Source: an uncultured Prevotella sp. (GTDB taxonomy: Bacteria > Bacteroidota > Bacteroidia > Bacteroidales > Bacteroidaceae). Taken from it: 64,000 bases of DNA. Position 1 is the first letter of the stretch, and each line of letters begins with the position of its first letter. Below the pieces are notes generated by a model. That model ran no database searches. It had not been told where the DNA came from and saw nothing but the letters and a program-made list of their open reading frames with translations. Of the stretch, positions 26,102 through 33,652 are shown piece after piece. A program made the position numbers and the translations under genes. The DNA lies in assembly GCA_900554545.1 (NCBI GenBank), contig USHW01000006.1:1-64000 (forward strand), written 5' to 3'.

Positions 26102-26127
26102 TTTTATAAAATAATTTCATTGTTTGT
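26102..26127. repeat. 26-bp flank shared with the element at 17442
   Basis: This block is identical at 25 of 26 positions to the reverse complement of 17413-17438, and at the same 3-nt distance from the terminal inverted repeat. Confidence 0.75.
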
Positions 26128-26169
26128 AATTGGTGTCCTTTTGGCTTCCGATTTGCCGTGTTTTATAAT

Positions 26170-26214
26170 GTAATATGCCACCTTTTACAATCTAAAAGGT
26201 GGCATATTGCAGTA
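26170..26214. repeat. AAAGGCC/GGCCTTT hairpin repeat cluster, copy 4
   Basis: A single clean hairpin, AATATGCCACCTTTTA and its near-complement TAAAAGGTGGCATATT, is the shortest cluster of the dispersed family. Confidence 0.75.
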
Positions 26215-26282
26215 TGATATGGCCTGTTTAAGGCCATTGAGCCTTACAAGTTTTAGAACATCCAATATAAAGAACTATTCAC

Positions 26283-26468
26283 CTAAAATGGAATTTGCAA
26301 CCATCTTTCCTCTGAATTTCCAATGCAGAACATTGAAATTACATTAAATAACAGAATTAGGAATGCAAGCAGCAATAATATTTTCTGCTTCTTGTTGAGC
26401 TTTTCAAACCACGATTGTAAGTAAATGGCTATTGATGTAATTTTCTGTTCGTTATTGACTTTCTTCAT
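26283..26468 (-). CDS. Small membrane protein, possibly TraL/DUF3989-like
   Basis: This 61-residue protein has a basic amphipathic N-terminal part (SWFEKLNKKQK). One transmembrane helix follows (ILLLLAFLILLFNVISMFCI) with a short tail. The layout resembles the small TraL/DUF3989 proteins of Bacteroides conjugative elements, but the similarity is only of plan and is uncertain. No other conjugation gene is nearby. It may be a leftover of an integrated element or an orphan small membrane protein. Confidence 0.4.
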   Translation of the reverse strand: MKKVNNEQKITSIAIYLQSWFEKLNKKQKILLLLAFLILLFNVISMFCIGNSEERWLQIPF

Positions 26469-26575
26469 TTTTGTTCCCTTTCCTTGTTTTTTGAGTTGTT
26501 ATTTAAATTTGAATACTTTAATATAGACCTTGGCGGTCATATCAGTGTCATGTTAATAGAAAGCCTTATCCATTT

Positions 26576-26983
26576 TTAGTGTAAGTCATGATATAGCTCT
26601 CCATAATAAGTGATTTCCCATAAAAGACCTGCATTTAGCTCTTGTGGTGTCATCAAAACATCTTCGTTTATCAGTATGTTCATATCTAAGACTTCTGACA
26701 AAATCGGATAAGCAGCAACCGGACATATTAACTTATTGTCATTTATGCCATAGATGGAACAATTCATATCTACCATTGGACTGCAATTTTCCCATCTGTT
26801 ATACAGACGTATATAATATCTTGATTGTGTTGGTTGAAGAGCTTGAAGGTATGAGTATATCGTTTTCAGACTCTTAATTTCTGTGTCCTTAAACGGTTTG
26901 GCTGTATTGTGTTCCCACAGACGGACAAATTCTTGGACTATATCCTCAAATTGATACCTTGTTAATAAACCACCAAAAGTCAT
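26576..26983 (-). CDS. Uncharacterised protein, possibly DUF6557-like
   Basis: This 135-residue soluble protein starts MTFGGLLTRYQFEDIVQEFV and contains RYYIRLYNRW. It ends with LNAGLLWEITYYGELYHDLH. The start and the late L-W-E-I-T-Y-Y-G block resemble a family of Bacteroidales proteins I associate with DUF6557, but this is from memory of pattern only. No enzyme motif is visible. It lies in the AT-rich island between small genes on the same strand, a setting where immunity or accessory proteins are common. Confidence 0.55.
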   Translation of the reverse strand: MTFGGLLTRYQFEDIVQEFVRLWEHNTAKPFKDTEIKSLKTIYSYLQALQPTQSRYYIRLYNRWENCSPMVDMNCSIYGINDNKLICPVAAYPILSEVLDMNILINEDVLMTPQELNAGLLWEITYYGELYHDLH

Positions 26984-27089
26984 AGCTCTTTATTTATAAA
27001 TGTGTTCTTGTTCCTTATGCTCCGTCTCCGTCAATGCTTTTATACGAATTAGGGGCTGCTTTTATTTCTTATAATCATGCTGCTGTTTC

Positions 27090-27209
27090 TTAATCGTCAA
27101 AACTGTTCATGAAGTCTCCGATAGCTTCTTGGAGCTCATCCTCATTCTCGCAATTGCAGAACATGGATTCAATCATCTCACGTTCTTCGTCTTTTCCTTG
27201 TTTGTTCAT
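27090..27209 (-). CDS. Candidate 39-residue acidic microprotein
   Basis: A short frame encodes MNKQGKDEEREMIESMF followed by CNCENEDELQEAIGDFMNSF and an Asp-Asp end. It is strongly acidic with two close cysteines. The wording looks protein-like, but there is no clear ribosome site, and coding status rests on composition only. The next upstream start in frame (27272) would add about 21 hydrophobic residues that cross the hairpin at 27259-27288. Confidence 0.3.
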   Translation of the reverse strand: MNKQGKDEEREMIESMFCNCENEDELQEAIGDFMNSFDD

Positions 27210-27258
27210 AATAAACGATAATACTATATATTTGTATTTTATACTGGTAAAGTCTAAA

Positions 27259-27288
27259 GGGGTTATCGGCATTATGCCGATAGACCCC
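27259..27288 (-). terminator. Hairpin after the 44-residue gene
   Basis: GGGGT-TATCGGCA and TGCCGATA-GACCCC form a near-perfect stem with a 3-nt loop, 10 bp past the stop of the 27299-27433 gene. On the minus strand TTTAGACTTT follows, so it is a moderate terminator. Confidence 0.6.
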
Positions 27289-27298
27289 GTAAGAAGTT

Positions 27299-27433
27299 TT
27301 ACTTCAGTTCTTTTACAGCCTTCTTCTTTTTGTCAATACACTTACCTAAAAGGTAACTTCCGGCAGCGATAACTAACTCTTTGGTAGGTATGCTTATAAG
27401 CACCCTGCCCATGGAAATAAAAAGGTTGTACAT
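27299..27433 (-). CDS. Candidate 44-residue small protein
   Basis: The frame encodes MYNLFISMGRVLISIPTKEL, VIAAGSYLLGKCI and a lysine-rich end (DKKKKAVKELK). The middle is hydrophobic and the tail basic, like a small membrane-associated peptide. An AAAGAAG sequence lies just before the ATG and a hairpin lies 10 bp after the stop, which supports a real transcription unit. No family is recognised. Confidence 0.4.
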   Translation of the reverse strand: MYNLFISMGRVLISIPTKELVIAAGSYLLGKCIDKKKKAVKELK

Positions 27434-27614
27434 CTTCTTTGGGTTTTAAGTTAGACAAAATTGTAGAATTATTATTGCCTTAGCCATAACTTAAACCGTT
27501 CATCCCAATAAGACTTATGTTATTTCAAAGAACTATTAAACTTTTATGCAAATGTATGTGATTTTCTATATTAAAGAAATTATTTGCTTGGAAAAATAGG
27601 TGCCAAAGTTTTTC

Positions 27615-28586
27615 TTACACATACGTTAGATCTAAACTCTTTTTTACATTGTCAATTGTTAACCACAAGCTACAAAGCTCAGGTTCTACTAATTTTGCAT
27701 CCATATATGCCTCTTTCATTGTAATTATAGTTTCCACTTGCATGACAATTCCCCAACCTCTCTTTTTCTGTATTGTAATAGGAACTATTAAATCTGGAAT
27801 ATCTCTTTGTTTTTTAGCGAGGATATAAATTGGAAACAATAGGCTTAAAGGTTCATAATCGTTTTCATCCTTTTTTGTTTTCTCTGAAGGGCATTCCCAA
27901 TGAAAATGTACAAATTTTAGTATATCACCTATAGATCGCATATTTAATTTATTCAATTGATACGTTATCAACTGCTCAATAAGCGTTTTTTGATCTTTTA
28001 TTTTATCATTGCTTAAATTTTTACCATTCATAAAGTAGTGAAAACAGCTTCGCAACCTTTTTGAAATGTATATGGGTCTATTTTTACCACCTGTTGCGCT
28101 TAATAAGTGATCAATGCGAACAATCAATCTCCTTTTAATGTCATTACACCATTCTTTGATGAGTTCATCCATGTGGTTTTTCATTTCGGTGAATTCATCA
28201 TCTTCTTTTCCGGTCGGAATTTTATCAAGAATGTTCTTTTCACCATCTCTTTCATCTTTTCCTTGGATATAAACATCGTTAAAATTCCATGTATCATTTT
28301 CAAATACATAAGTGGCCCAAATATATTTTTCATCAACTTTTAAGCCTGTATTAAAAGCCCCATACTGAGCATTGCCATTAGGTTTTTTCCCTCCTGTAGT
28401 AGGATCAGTCGACTCTTTATCATAACGTATGTGCCCACAATTACTTAAGAATTTTAAACGAAATTCCATATAATTATACAACACATCATAATCATTACTA
28501 ATTGTCCAATCATCTTTAGAGATATTATATTTTTCTTTAAGTTTATTACAAATCTCTTTAATATCTAGGCATCTTAATTCATCCAT
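27615..28586 (-). CDS. DUF3825-like domain protein
   Basis: This 323-residue protein is unlike known enzymes but shows the word pattern I associate with DUF3825. It has a central FNTGL (in AQYGAFNTGLKVDEKYI) with a following W-x-F-N-D-V block. A late hydrophobic block LSLLFPIYILAKKQRDIPDL is followed by an ending like that family (ITMKEAYMDAKLVEPE). DUF3825 domains are often found with RNA- or nucleic-acid-binding domains; none is evident here. It is the last gene of a tight cluster, 9 bp after the UDG-like gene. The function is unknown. Confidence 0.5.
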   Translation of the reverse strand: MDELRCLDIKEICNKLKEKYNISKDDWTISNDYDVLYNYMEFRLKFLSNCGHIRYDKESTDPTTGGKKPNGNAQYGAFNTGLKVDEKYIWATYVFENDTWNFNDVYIQGKDERDGEKNILDKIPTGKEDDEFTEMKNHMDELIKEWCNDIKRRLIVRIDHLLSATGGKNRPIYISKRLRSCFHYFMNGKNLSNDKIKDQKTLIEQLITYQLNKLNMRSIGDILKFVHFHWECPSEKTKKDENDYEPLSLLFPIYILAKKQRDIPDLIVPITIQKKRGWGIVMQVETIITMKEAYMDAKLVEPELCSLWLTIDNVKKSLDLTYV

Positions 28587-28595
28587 AAGTTCTAA

Positions 28596-29270
28596 TTATA
28601 AAGTCGCTTTTAATGTATTAAATATTTTCTCAGTTGAGAATATAGGTGCAGCAGGATGTATAATAGGTATTACCTTAATGTTATCTTTGTACATCCATGT
28701 TTCAACGAAATCACTACCAGGTTCTCCTTCGGGAGGCAAATGGTTATACAGTCGCATTCCCCATGCTATAAGAACATCAGGTTTACAAATATCAATCACT
28801 TTCCAAAATGAAGTTTCTGAATCAGAAAACTGTTTTTCTGTTGGAGATAAACGTGGATATATCAATGGCTCTTGCACATAATCATAGAAAATTAGGTGCT
28901 CCCAAAATTTTATTATACTTACGTCTTTATTTTTATTATAACACATAGCATTCTTAAACCGGCTAAAGGTTCTGACATTAAAATCATGATTTTCACTTAT
29001 TATTTGCTCAATCAAGTCAGAAACAAAATAAGAAGAGGCATTATCATTTTCTTCTGAAGTTTCATCTTCGTCATCTTCTTCACCCCAATAGAAACTTTCT
29101 CCAAGTACCAATACTTTTTTCCCTTTGCCGCTGCCGTCGCTGCCATATTGAAGCTCTCCTTTTTCATCATAATAAATACCTTCATCGTATTTATCACCTA
29201 TCCAAGGAAGGAATTTCACTCCTTCCTTTTCAAGTTCCTGCAACAACAACTGTTTGTCTTCCTTTGTCAT
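28596..29270 (-). CDS. Uracil-DNA-glycosylase-like superfamily protein
   Basis: This 224-residue protein has the outline of the UDG-like fold. An early strand-loop KKVLVLGESFYWGEE lies where UDG motif A sits, a middle strand-loop KPDVLIAWGMRLYNHLP follows, and a late IKVIPIIHPAAP resembles the UDG His-Pro loop. Catalytic details are not conserved clearly enough to claim base excision. Such proteins occur in defence-type clusters. The ATG at 29270 follows the WYL stop by 2 bp, and the DUF3825-like gene follows after 9 bp, so the three are one operon. Confidence 0.5.
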   Translation of the reverse strand: MTKEDKQLLLQELEKEGVKFLPWIGDKYDEGIYYDEKGELQYGSDGSGKGKKVLVLGESFYWGEEDDEDETSEENDNASSYFVSDLIEQIISENHDFNVRTFSRFKNAMCYNKNKDVSIIKFWEHLIFYDYVQEPLIYPRLSPTEKQFSDSETSFWKVIDICKPDVLIAWGMRLYNHLPPEGEPGSDFVETWMYKDNIKVIPIIHPAAPIFSTEKIFNTLKATL

Positions 29271-29272
29271 AT

Positions 29273-30339
29273 TCAATAGTTATATAAATTATACATTTTG
29301 TTTACTTCTTGCATGAAAGTTTTTCTGTAATCGCCAAAAATCTCTATATGTCCTTCAAAACTCATCAACAGTCCCAGGAGTTCATAATTAGGGGTGACCG
29401 CTATTGAAAAACGGCCTGTTTGCCCGTTCCAAGGTTGCACAATCTTTTGGCTCTTGTGCAGTTGTTTCGTAAGGATTCTCATATATGTATAGTGATCTTT
29501 GGCTTCTATCTCGATTTTTTCTTTTTCACATCCTTGGGGATGCGTAACCCCAACAATATCATCAAAATAAGTTGAATAATCAATCGTTGATGGAATATAT
29601 TTTTTACTTTTCACTTCTTCAACTTCACCCTCAATCCTGTCTAATGCGCAAATATTGCAAGGATATTGTTTTCCGTCATCGGTTATCGCCAATCCAAGAA
29701 CAAACCAACGAAGATTGTACTCTTTTAGGTAATGGGGATGAAAAGTCACCGTATGCTCTTGCTTGCCATAAGACGCATACGTAAAGCTTAATACGCGCTT
29801 ATCCTTTATGGCATAATAAAACGTCGGCAATAGCTCTAAGTTACGAAGGTTCTCATTGGAGTCAAACTCTATGATTGGCGACGACTTTCCTTTATTAGCC
29901 ATATTCTCTGCTTCAAGCTGGAATTTAGTCAACCATGAAGCTGGAAATAATCCCTTTGCCTCTTTAATTAAGCCATCTATTGTTTTTAAACGAAGTTTCT
30001 TTGTCTTTGTTTTCAAAGGTTCCAACAAATCATCAGGAATATTTTTGGGGTATCTAAAAAGTTCGAACCTATGATCAATACCATTTTCATTTTCAAATCC
30101 TTTTTTCTTTTCAAAAGCCAATCCCCTTTTCTTTAAGCACGATTCTATTGCGTTTTTGGCAGCATATAATTTTTTTCTGTTGATAGCTTTTGAGAAATAT
30201 TGTCGTTTTTATTCTCTTTTTTGTAAAGCTCCAAAACCATCGTTGTAGAAATGTAATCGTGGCTTTCTCTAAGCATTCTGTCTATAAGCTCGATAAATGC
30301 AGCTTCTCGTCCTGTTCCGTAAATAGAATATGGTTTCAT
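29273..30339 (-). pseudogene. WYL-domain transcriptional regulator, frameshifted in a poly-A tract
   Basis: Two adjacent frames make one regulator. The start segment (30339 to 30145; MKPYSIYGTGREAAFIELID, a helical DNA-binding-like region) ends early just after an A7 run on the minus strand (30176-30170). With one more A the frame would read on through KLYAAKNAIESC into the segment that is open from 30121 to 29273. That part contains the WYL domain: the equivalent block is YNLRWFVLGLAI, preceded by KRVLSFTYASYGKQE. The restored protein would have about 355 residues. WYL proteins sense ligands and control defence and SOS-type genes. It lies first in the cluster with the UDG-like and DUF3825-like genes. 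The gene may be broken, phase-variable, or affected by a sequencing error. Confidence 0.75.
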
Positions 30340-30380
30340 GATATATTATTTATAATGCAAAAATAACAAAATAGTGAGAA

Positions 30381-30428
30381 TTTAATCCAGCTTGAAGCCG
30401 TAAAAACATTCAAGCCGGATATTTTTTC
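30381..30428. terminator. Hairpin between the YaaW-like and WYL genes
   Basis: ATCCAGCTTGAA and TTCAAGCCGGAT can pair with one bulge or mismatch around a loop of about 12 nt. A T-run lies on the plus-strand side and AT-rich sequence on the minus-strand side. It lies 14 bp past the stop of the YaaW-like gene and probably ends that transcript. Confidence 0.5.
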
Positions 30429-30441
30429 GTATATTCTTTGC

Positions 30442-31176
30442 CTACCATTGGGGATTATAAATCTTATTCCTAATATAAGCAATTTGTATAACAGCCGGTA
30501 TTGTCACCCTGTAAGCCGGACCGGCAATATCTATACCTGTCCATAATACATTCAGGATTATACCCATAGGACTTGCAAACATGTAAGCCAAACGAGTAAG
30601 CATGGCATTGGCAGCAAGCGACAACCCACGTCCCAATAAAGCTTTGGAGATAGCATTGGCTGCCACTACAATCCAAATATAGCTTTGAAAACCGCCACGA
30701 CGAATAGCGGCCTGCAAAACTGCAATGATGGCTTGCTTGCTATACCCGACGCATAGTCGTATTTTCATACTTTCAGCCAAAGCACGCAATTCTTCTTCTG
30801 ACATTTTGTTAACTACGTCATCAAACATCTTCTGAAGAATATACCTTTCAAGGGCTTCATCATTTGTATGTTTGTTATAGCTGACCTTTAGCTTTTTTGC
30901 GACATCTCGCAGAATTGTATGATAACTAACACCGTTGCCTCTTCGTAAAAACGTCATTACGGTATTAGCCCCATAACGTTGCAACTCTTCCACTATGTCA
31001 GGCACTAATGCATGCATATTATTAGGATAGCATGACTTATATTGAGCCTTGGCCGTAAGCTGTTCATTGAATCGACTATTACCATTTTTATTAGTCGTAA
31101 TGATGTCAGCCAATACTCTTAAATCCTCGTTGTCTGCTTTATTAAGCAGTTGCAACAAATTGTTTTCTCTTCTCAT
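30442..31176 (-). CDS. YaaW family (UPF0174) protein
   Basis: This 244-residue protein resembles E. coli YaaW in order and wording. An N-terminal region with LRVLADIITTNKNGNSR, a middle block ELQRYGANTVMTFLRRGNG, and the late signature AYRVTIPAVIQIAYIR are all present. The C-terminal third (about 155-225) is hydrophobic and glycine-rich, suggesting membrane association. YaaW function is unknown. Here it stands between an AbiE toxin-antitoxin pair and the WYL cluster on the same strand, with gaps of over 100 bp on both sides, so it is likely its own unit in a defence-rich island. Confidence 0.75.
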   Translation of the reverse strand: MRRENNLLQLLNKADNEDLRVLADIITTNKNGNSRFNEQLTAKAQYKSCYPNNMHALVPDIVEELQRYGANTVMTFLRRGNGVSYHTILRDVAKKLKVSYNKHTNDEALERYILQKMFDDVVNKMSEEELRALAESMKIRLCVGYSKQAIIAVLQAAIRRGGFQSYIWIVVAANAISKALLGRGLSLAANAMLTRLAYMFASPMGIILNVLWTGIDIAGPAYRVTIPAVIQIAYIRNKIYNPQW

Positions 31177-31484
31177 ATGTTGTTTGGTTAATTTACTCTT
31201 GTTTTTAACCTACTGAACCAGAGTTACCGTAATAAGTCCAGCAAGTATTTAATTGAAATTGATAATTTAATATTTACGGTTACCTTAACCAAACATACAT
31301 AAAAACCACGCTTGGTTTTATGGTGCAAAGATAAAAATAATATTCAAAACGTTATATACATATAGTAATAAAATGAGTACCAAAGTTTTTATAGACCATA
31401 TAATTCAATCTGAAAGTAGGTGAAATAATCATATTTTTTGCATTGTTTTATCATGGCGGAATGTTGTGAAACTTCAATATATGT
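31177..31484. other. Gene-free AT-rich spacer
   Basis: Nothing coding is seen. It contains GTTACCGTAA near 31222 and TTTACGGTTACC near 31273, which form an inverted pair that could be an operator or hairpin upstream of the YaaW-like gene. Confidence 0.4.
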
Positions 31485-32312
31485 TCATTCAAACCTAATC
31501 ATATCCGCCAACTGAAGGAAGTAATCATTTGACCAAATATCCAGCTCTATTGGATTTCTTACAAAGGGAAGAACATCATTCTTTACTTGGCTAATATTCG
31601 CAGAAGCCAGTTTTTCTTTTAATTTGGCAATGAAAGAATTTTGCTCAATTACTTCATTGTTGAATTGGAGTGCTCGTTCTGCAAGATGTGCAAAATCGAG
31701 AGGTATGTTATGGCGTACATACCATTCAAAATCATACCAGTCACGGCCTTTTACCCTGTTTTTCCATGCACGGTAGACCAACGCATGCATTTTTCCGGCG
31801 AACAAGTCCGGTAGGGTAAAGCATCGGGTCATAAAAGAATATGGCTGTAAAAGCAGCTTCTGTTCGGTACTGAATTTCAATGGAGGTTGGGTATCAACTT
31901 CAATCTTTATTTTTATTGACTTGTCTGTTTGAAATGAAACATCATATACGTCAGTATTGTCTTTCAAGAAAGCCGATTCGACCTTGCCGAAACTCTTTTT
32001 GTCTTTCTTTTTTATCTCTACTTCCCTGCCTACAATGGCAAATGTATCTATTATAGGCTGAAAGTATTTCGTGAAATCAAACTTGTCATCGGGTGCTAAA
32101 AGAGAAAAATCCATGTCCTCGGAAAATCTTTGGAGACCGTGGAATATACGTAGGCAAGTACCTCCGTAGAAAGCCGCTGTATTAAAAAATCCGCCATTGT
32201 AAAGTCCTGCAAGTATTACCTGCTGGTTTACTTCAAAAATCGCATTTCTTTTCTGTTGCTCAGTTGACAAATCGTATGCGGACAGCATATTGTTGTAAAT
32301 GTCATTGTTCAT
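31485..32312 (-). CDS. abiEii: AbiEii/AbiGii-type nucleotidyltransferase toxin
   Basis: This 275-residue protein is the toxin half of a type IV toxin-antitoxin or abortive-infection system. The DNA polymerase-beta-like nucleotidyltransferase core shows YGGTCLRIFHGLQRFSED followed directly by MDFSLL, giving the family G-G-T-x-L and R-x-S-x-D-x-D pattern. A later conserved block is LPDLFAGKMHALVYRAW then KGRDWYDFEW. Family members transfer nucleotides to tRNA or other targets. Its start overlaps the antitoxin-like gene stop by 4 nt, as usual for AbiE. Confidence 0.92.
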   Translation of the reverse strand: MNNDIYNNMLSAYDLSTEQQKRNAIFEVNQQVILAGLYNGGFFNTAAFYGGTCLRIFHGLQRFSEDMDFSLLAPDDKFDFTKYFQPIIDTFAIVGREVEIKKKDKKSFGKVESAFLKDNTDVYDVSFQTDKSIKIKIEVDTQPPLKFSTEQKLLLQPYSFMTRCFTLPDLFAGKMHALVYRAWKNRVKGRDWYDFEWYVRHNIPLDFAHLAERALQFNNEVIEQNSFIAKLKEKLASANISQVKNDVLPFVRNPIELDIWSNDYFLQLADMIRFE

Positions 32313-32935
32313 TTTTTCAGTAGTTTCAGTAATGTCTGTATAGAATTAGTTTTTTTCCCGACCTTGATGTATTCTTCGAATATATTGGCATTCATCTGCT
32401 TGAAGTCGCCACGCTCCATGCGTATATCCTCTTCCAAATACATTTCAGCATCTTTCAGATAGCGGAGATTTACATTTGTGGAATTGGCTATCAGGTCGCA
32501 TAGTGCCTTTTCAGGTGTTGCTATTACAAAGGTATAATCATCTTTTTGTATGCAAGACAACCCAATAGAAAACGCTTCTCTTGAAATGTGTGTATATTCA
32601 AATCTGCCTAATGGTGTGTCGAATGTTTTTGCGTGCTTAAATGTCATCGACTGATTGGTATATACGGTTTCGGGTATTAATGAGTAGTATCGCAGGGCGG
32701 ACGACATAGATACATACGAAGGGGCATACAGATGGTTGGCTATCAATTCTGTAGATAGTGCCTTTCCTGTTACTTCCGGACTGCATATATAAAGTCCTTT
32801 CTTGAGGCGGATAATTTGCTTGTTGCGCTCAAGTAGTCTGACCTTTTGGCTTCCTCCATTGATGTAAGGAAATAGAGATGCCAATGTCGAAGCCGTTACA
32901 GGTATATTTCCTAATTGTTGTAATAGGCTGTTCAT
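32309..32935 (-). CDS. abiEi: AbiEi-type antitoxin / transcriptional regulator
   Basis: This 208-residue protein has an N-terminal winged helix (LLQQLGNIPVTASTLASLFP then QIIRLKKGLYI). The C-terminal AbiEi domain includes SYVSMSSALRYYSLIPE and the block TPEKALCDLI. It neutralises and autoregulates the AbiEii toxin in characterised systems. The ATG at 32935 gives the family N-terminus. A TATCTTTG -7 box on the minus strand at 32947-32940 lies so close that the mRNA may have almost no leader. Confidence 0.88.
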   Translation of the reverse strand: MNSLLQQLGNIPVTASTLASLFPYINGGSQKVRLLERNKQIIRLKKGLYICSPEVTGKALSTELIANHLYAPSYVSMSSALRYYSLIPETVYTNQSMTFKHAKTFDTPLGRFEYTHISREAFSIGLSCIQKDDYTFVIATPEKALCDLIANSTNVNLRYLKDAEMYLEEDIRMERGDFKQMNANIFEEYIKVGKKTNSIQTLLKLLKK

Positions 32936-32939
32936 AAGG

Positions 32940-32947
32940 CAAAGATA
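32940..32947 (-). promoter_or_regulatory. -7 promoter box (TATCTTTG) adjacent to the AbiEi start
   Basis: Read on the minus strand this is an exact TAnnTTTG match ending 4 bp before the ATG at 32935. A TTTG -33 at standard spacing is not seen. Confidence 0.45.
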
Positions 32948-33088
32948 GTAAAATTTTGAACACGAAAGCATGTTCAGTATGTTTTTCTATTCAAAAATTT
33001 ACTGTATTTATAAAATCGGGCTATCTTATCGCCTTGAATTAGATAGGGTGCGTTTGGCTGTTTTGTTATGCGCGATAATTTTTTTCGA

Positions 33089-33652
33089 TTATATATCGTA
33101 CCCGTTTTTTAGCTGTTTCCATTCTTCAGCCGTAATCCGCATGAAGTGTTCCGTGCGGATGTCGCCTAATGGTGACATGTTGCCGGTTTCGGTATGGTGG
33201 TATGTCAATCCGCATTTTTCCATCACCCGGCGCGACTGTCGGTTGCCGTCGTAGTATCCGCACCATACGGCGGAGAGGTTTAGGTCTGTAAAACAACGGT
33301 GTAGCAGGCACTGCACGGCTTCGGGGATAAGTCCTTGCCCCCAGTAGGGCACGCCTATCCAGTAGCCTATTTCGGCTTCGCCGTCTTTCATCGCCGCGCT
33401 GTGCATGCCGTCGCCGAACATTATGCCTGCGCTGCCTACGGGTTCGCCCGTCTCTTTCAGCACTACGGCGTATGTCTCCGGTGCGGCGAAGACGGTACGT
33501 ATTATTTCGAGGCTGTTCTCCACCGATGTGTGCGGCGGCCACCCGGCTATTGGGCCGATGGCCGGGTCTTTGGCGTATTTGTACAGTGCCTCCGCGTCAG
33601 TTTCATGCCAGGGGCGGAGGATGAGGCGTGATGTTTCAAGGCGATGGTTCAT
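33089..33652 (-). CDS. GNAT family N-acetyltransferase (RimJ/RimL-like)
   Basis: This 187-residue acetyl-CoA-dependent acyltransferase starts with the typical LETSRLILRPWHETDAEALY. The acetyl-CoA-binding region is IGYWIGVPYWGQGLIPEAVQ, with NRQSRRVMEKCGL near the end, as in ribosomal-protein-type acetyltransferases. The substrate is unknown. The ATG at 33652 is chosen over codons upstream because it gives the family N-terminus. A minus-strand TATATTTG at 33706-33699 is a likely -7 box. Base composition returns to that of the housekeeping regions here. Confidence 0.9.
   Translation of the reverse strand: MNHRLETSRLILRPWHETDAEALYKYAKDPAIGPIAGWPPHTSVENSLEIIRTVFAAPETYAVVLKETGEPVGSAGIMFGDGMHSAAMKDGEAEIGYWIGVPYWGQGLIPEAVQCLLHRCFTDLNLSAVWCGYYDGNRQSRRVMEKCGLTYHHTETGNMSPLGDIRTEHFMRITAEEWKQLKNGYDI

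Larger units (their letters stand above)
26984..27614. other. AT-rich stretch with only two tiny candidate genes
   Basis: Apart from the short frames at 27090-27209 and 27299-27433 and the hairpin at 27259-27288, no gene, tRNA or clear regulatory site is seen. Base composition is clearly more AT-rich than in the flanking housekeeping regions. Confidence 0.5.

Noticed and set aside
26283..26468. Calling the island a conjugative transposon because of a TraL-like small protein
   Set aside because: No other tra, mob, integrase or relaxase gene is in the window, so the evidence is too thin.
32970..33254. Plus-strand 94-codon frame upstream of the acetyltransferase end
   Set aside because: It is mostly antisense to the acetyltransferase gene and lacks features.
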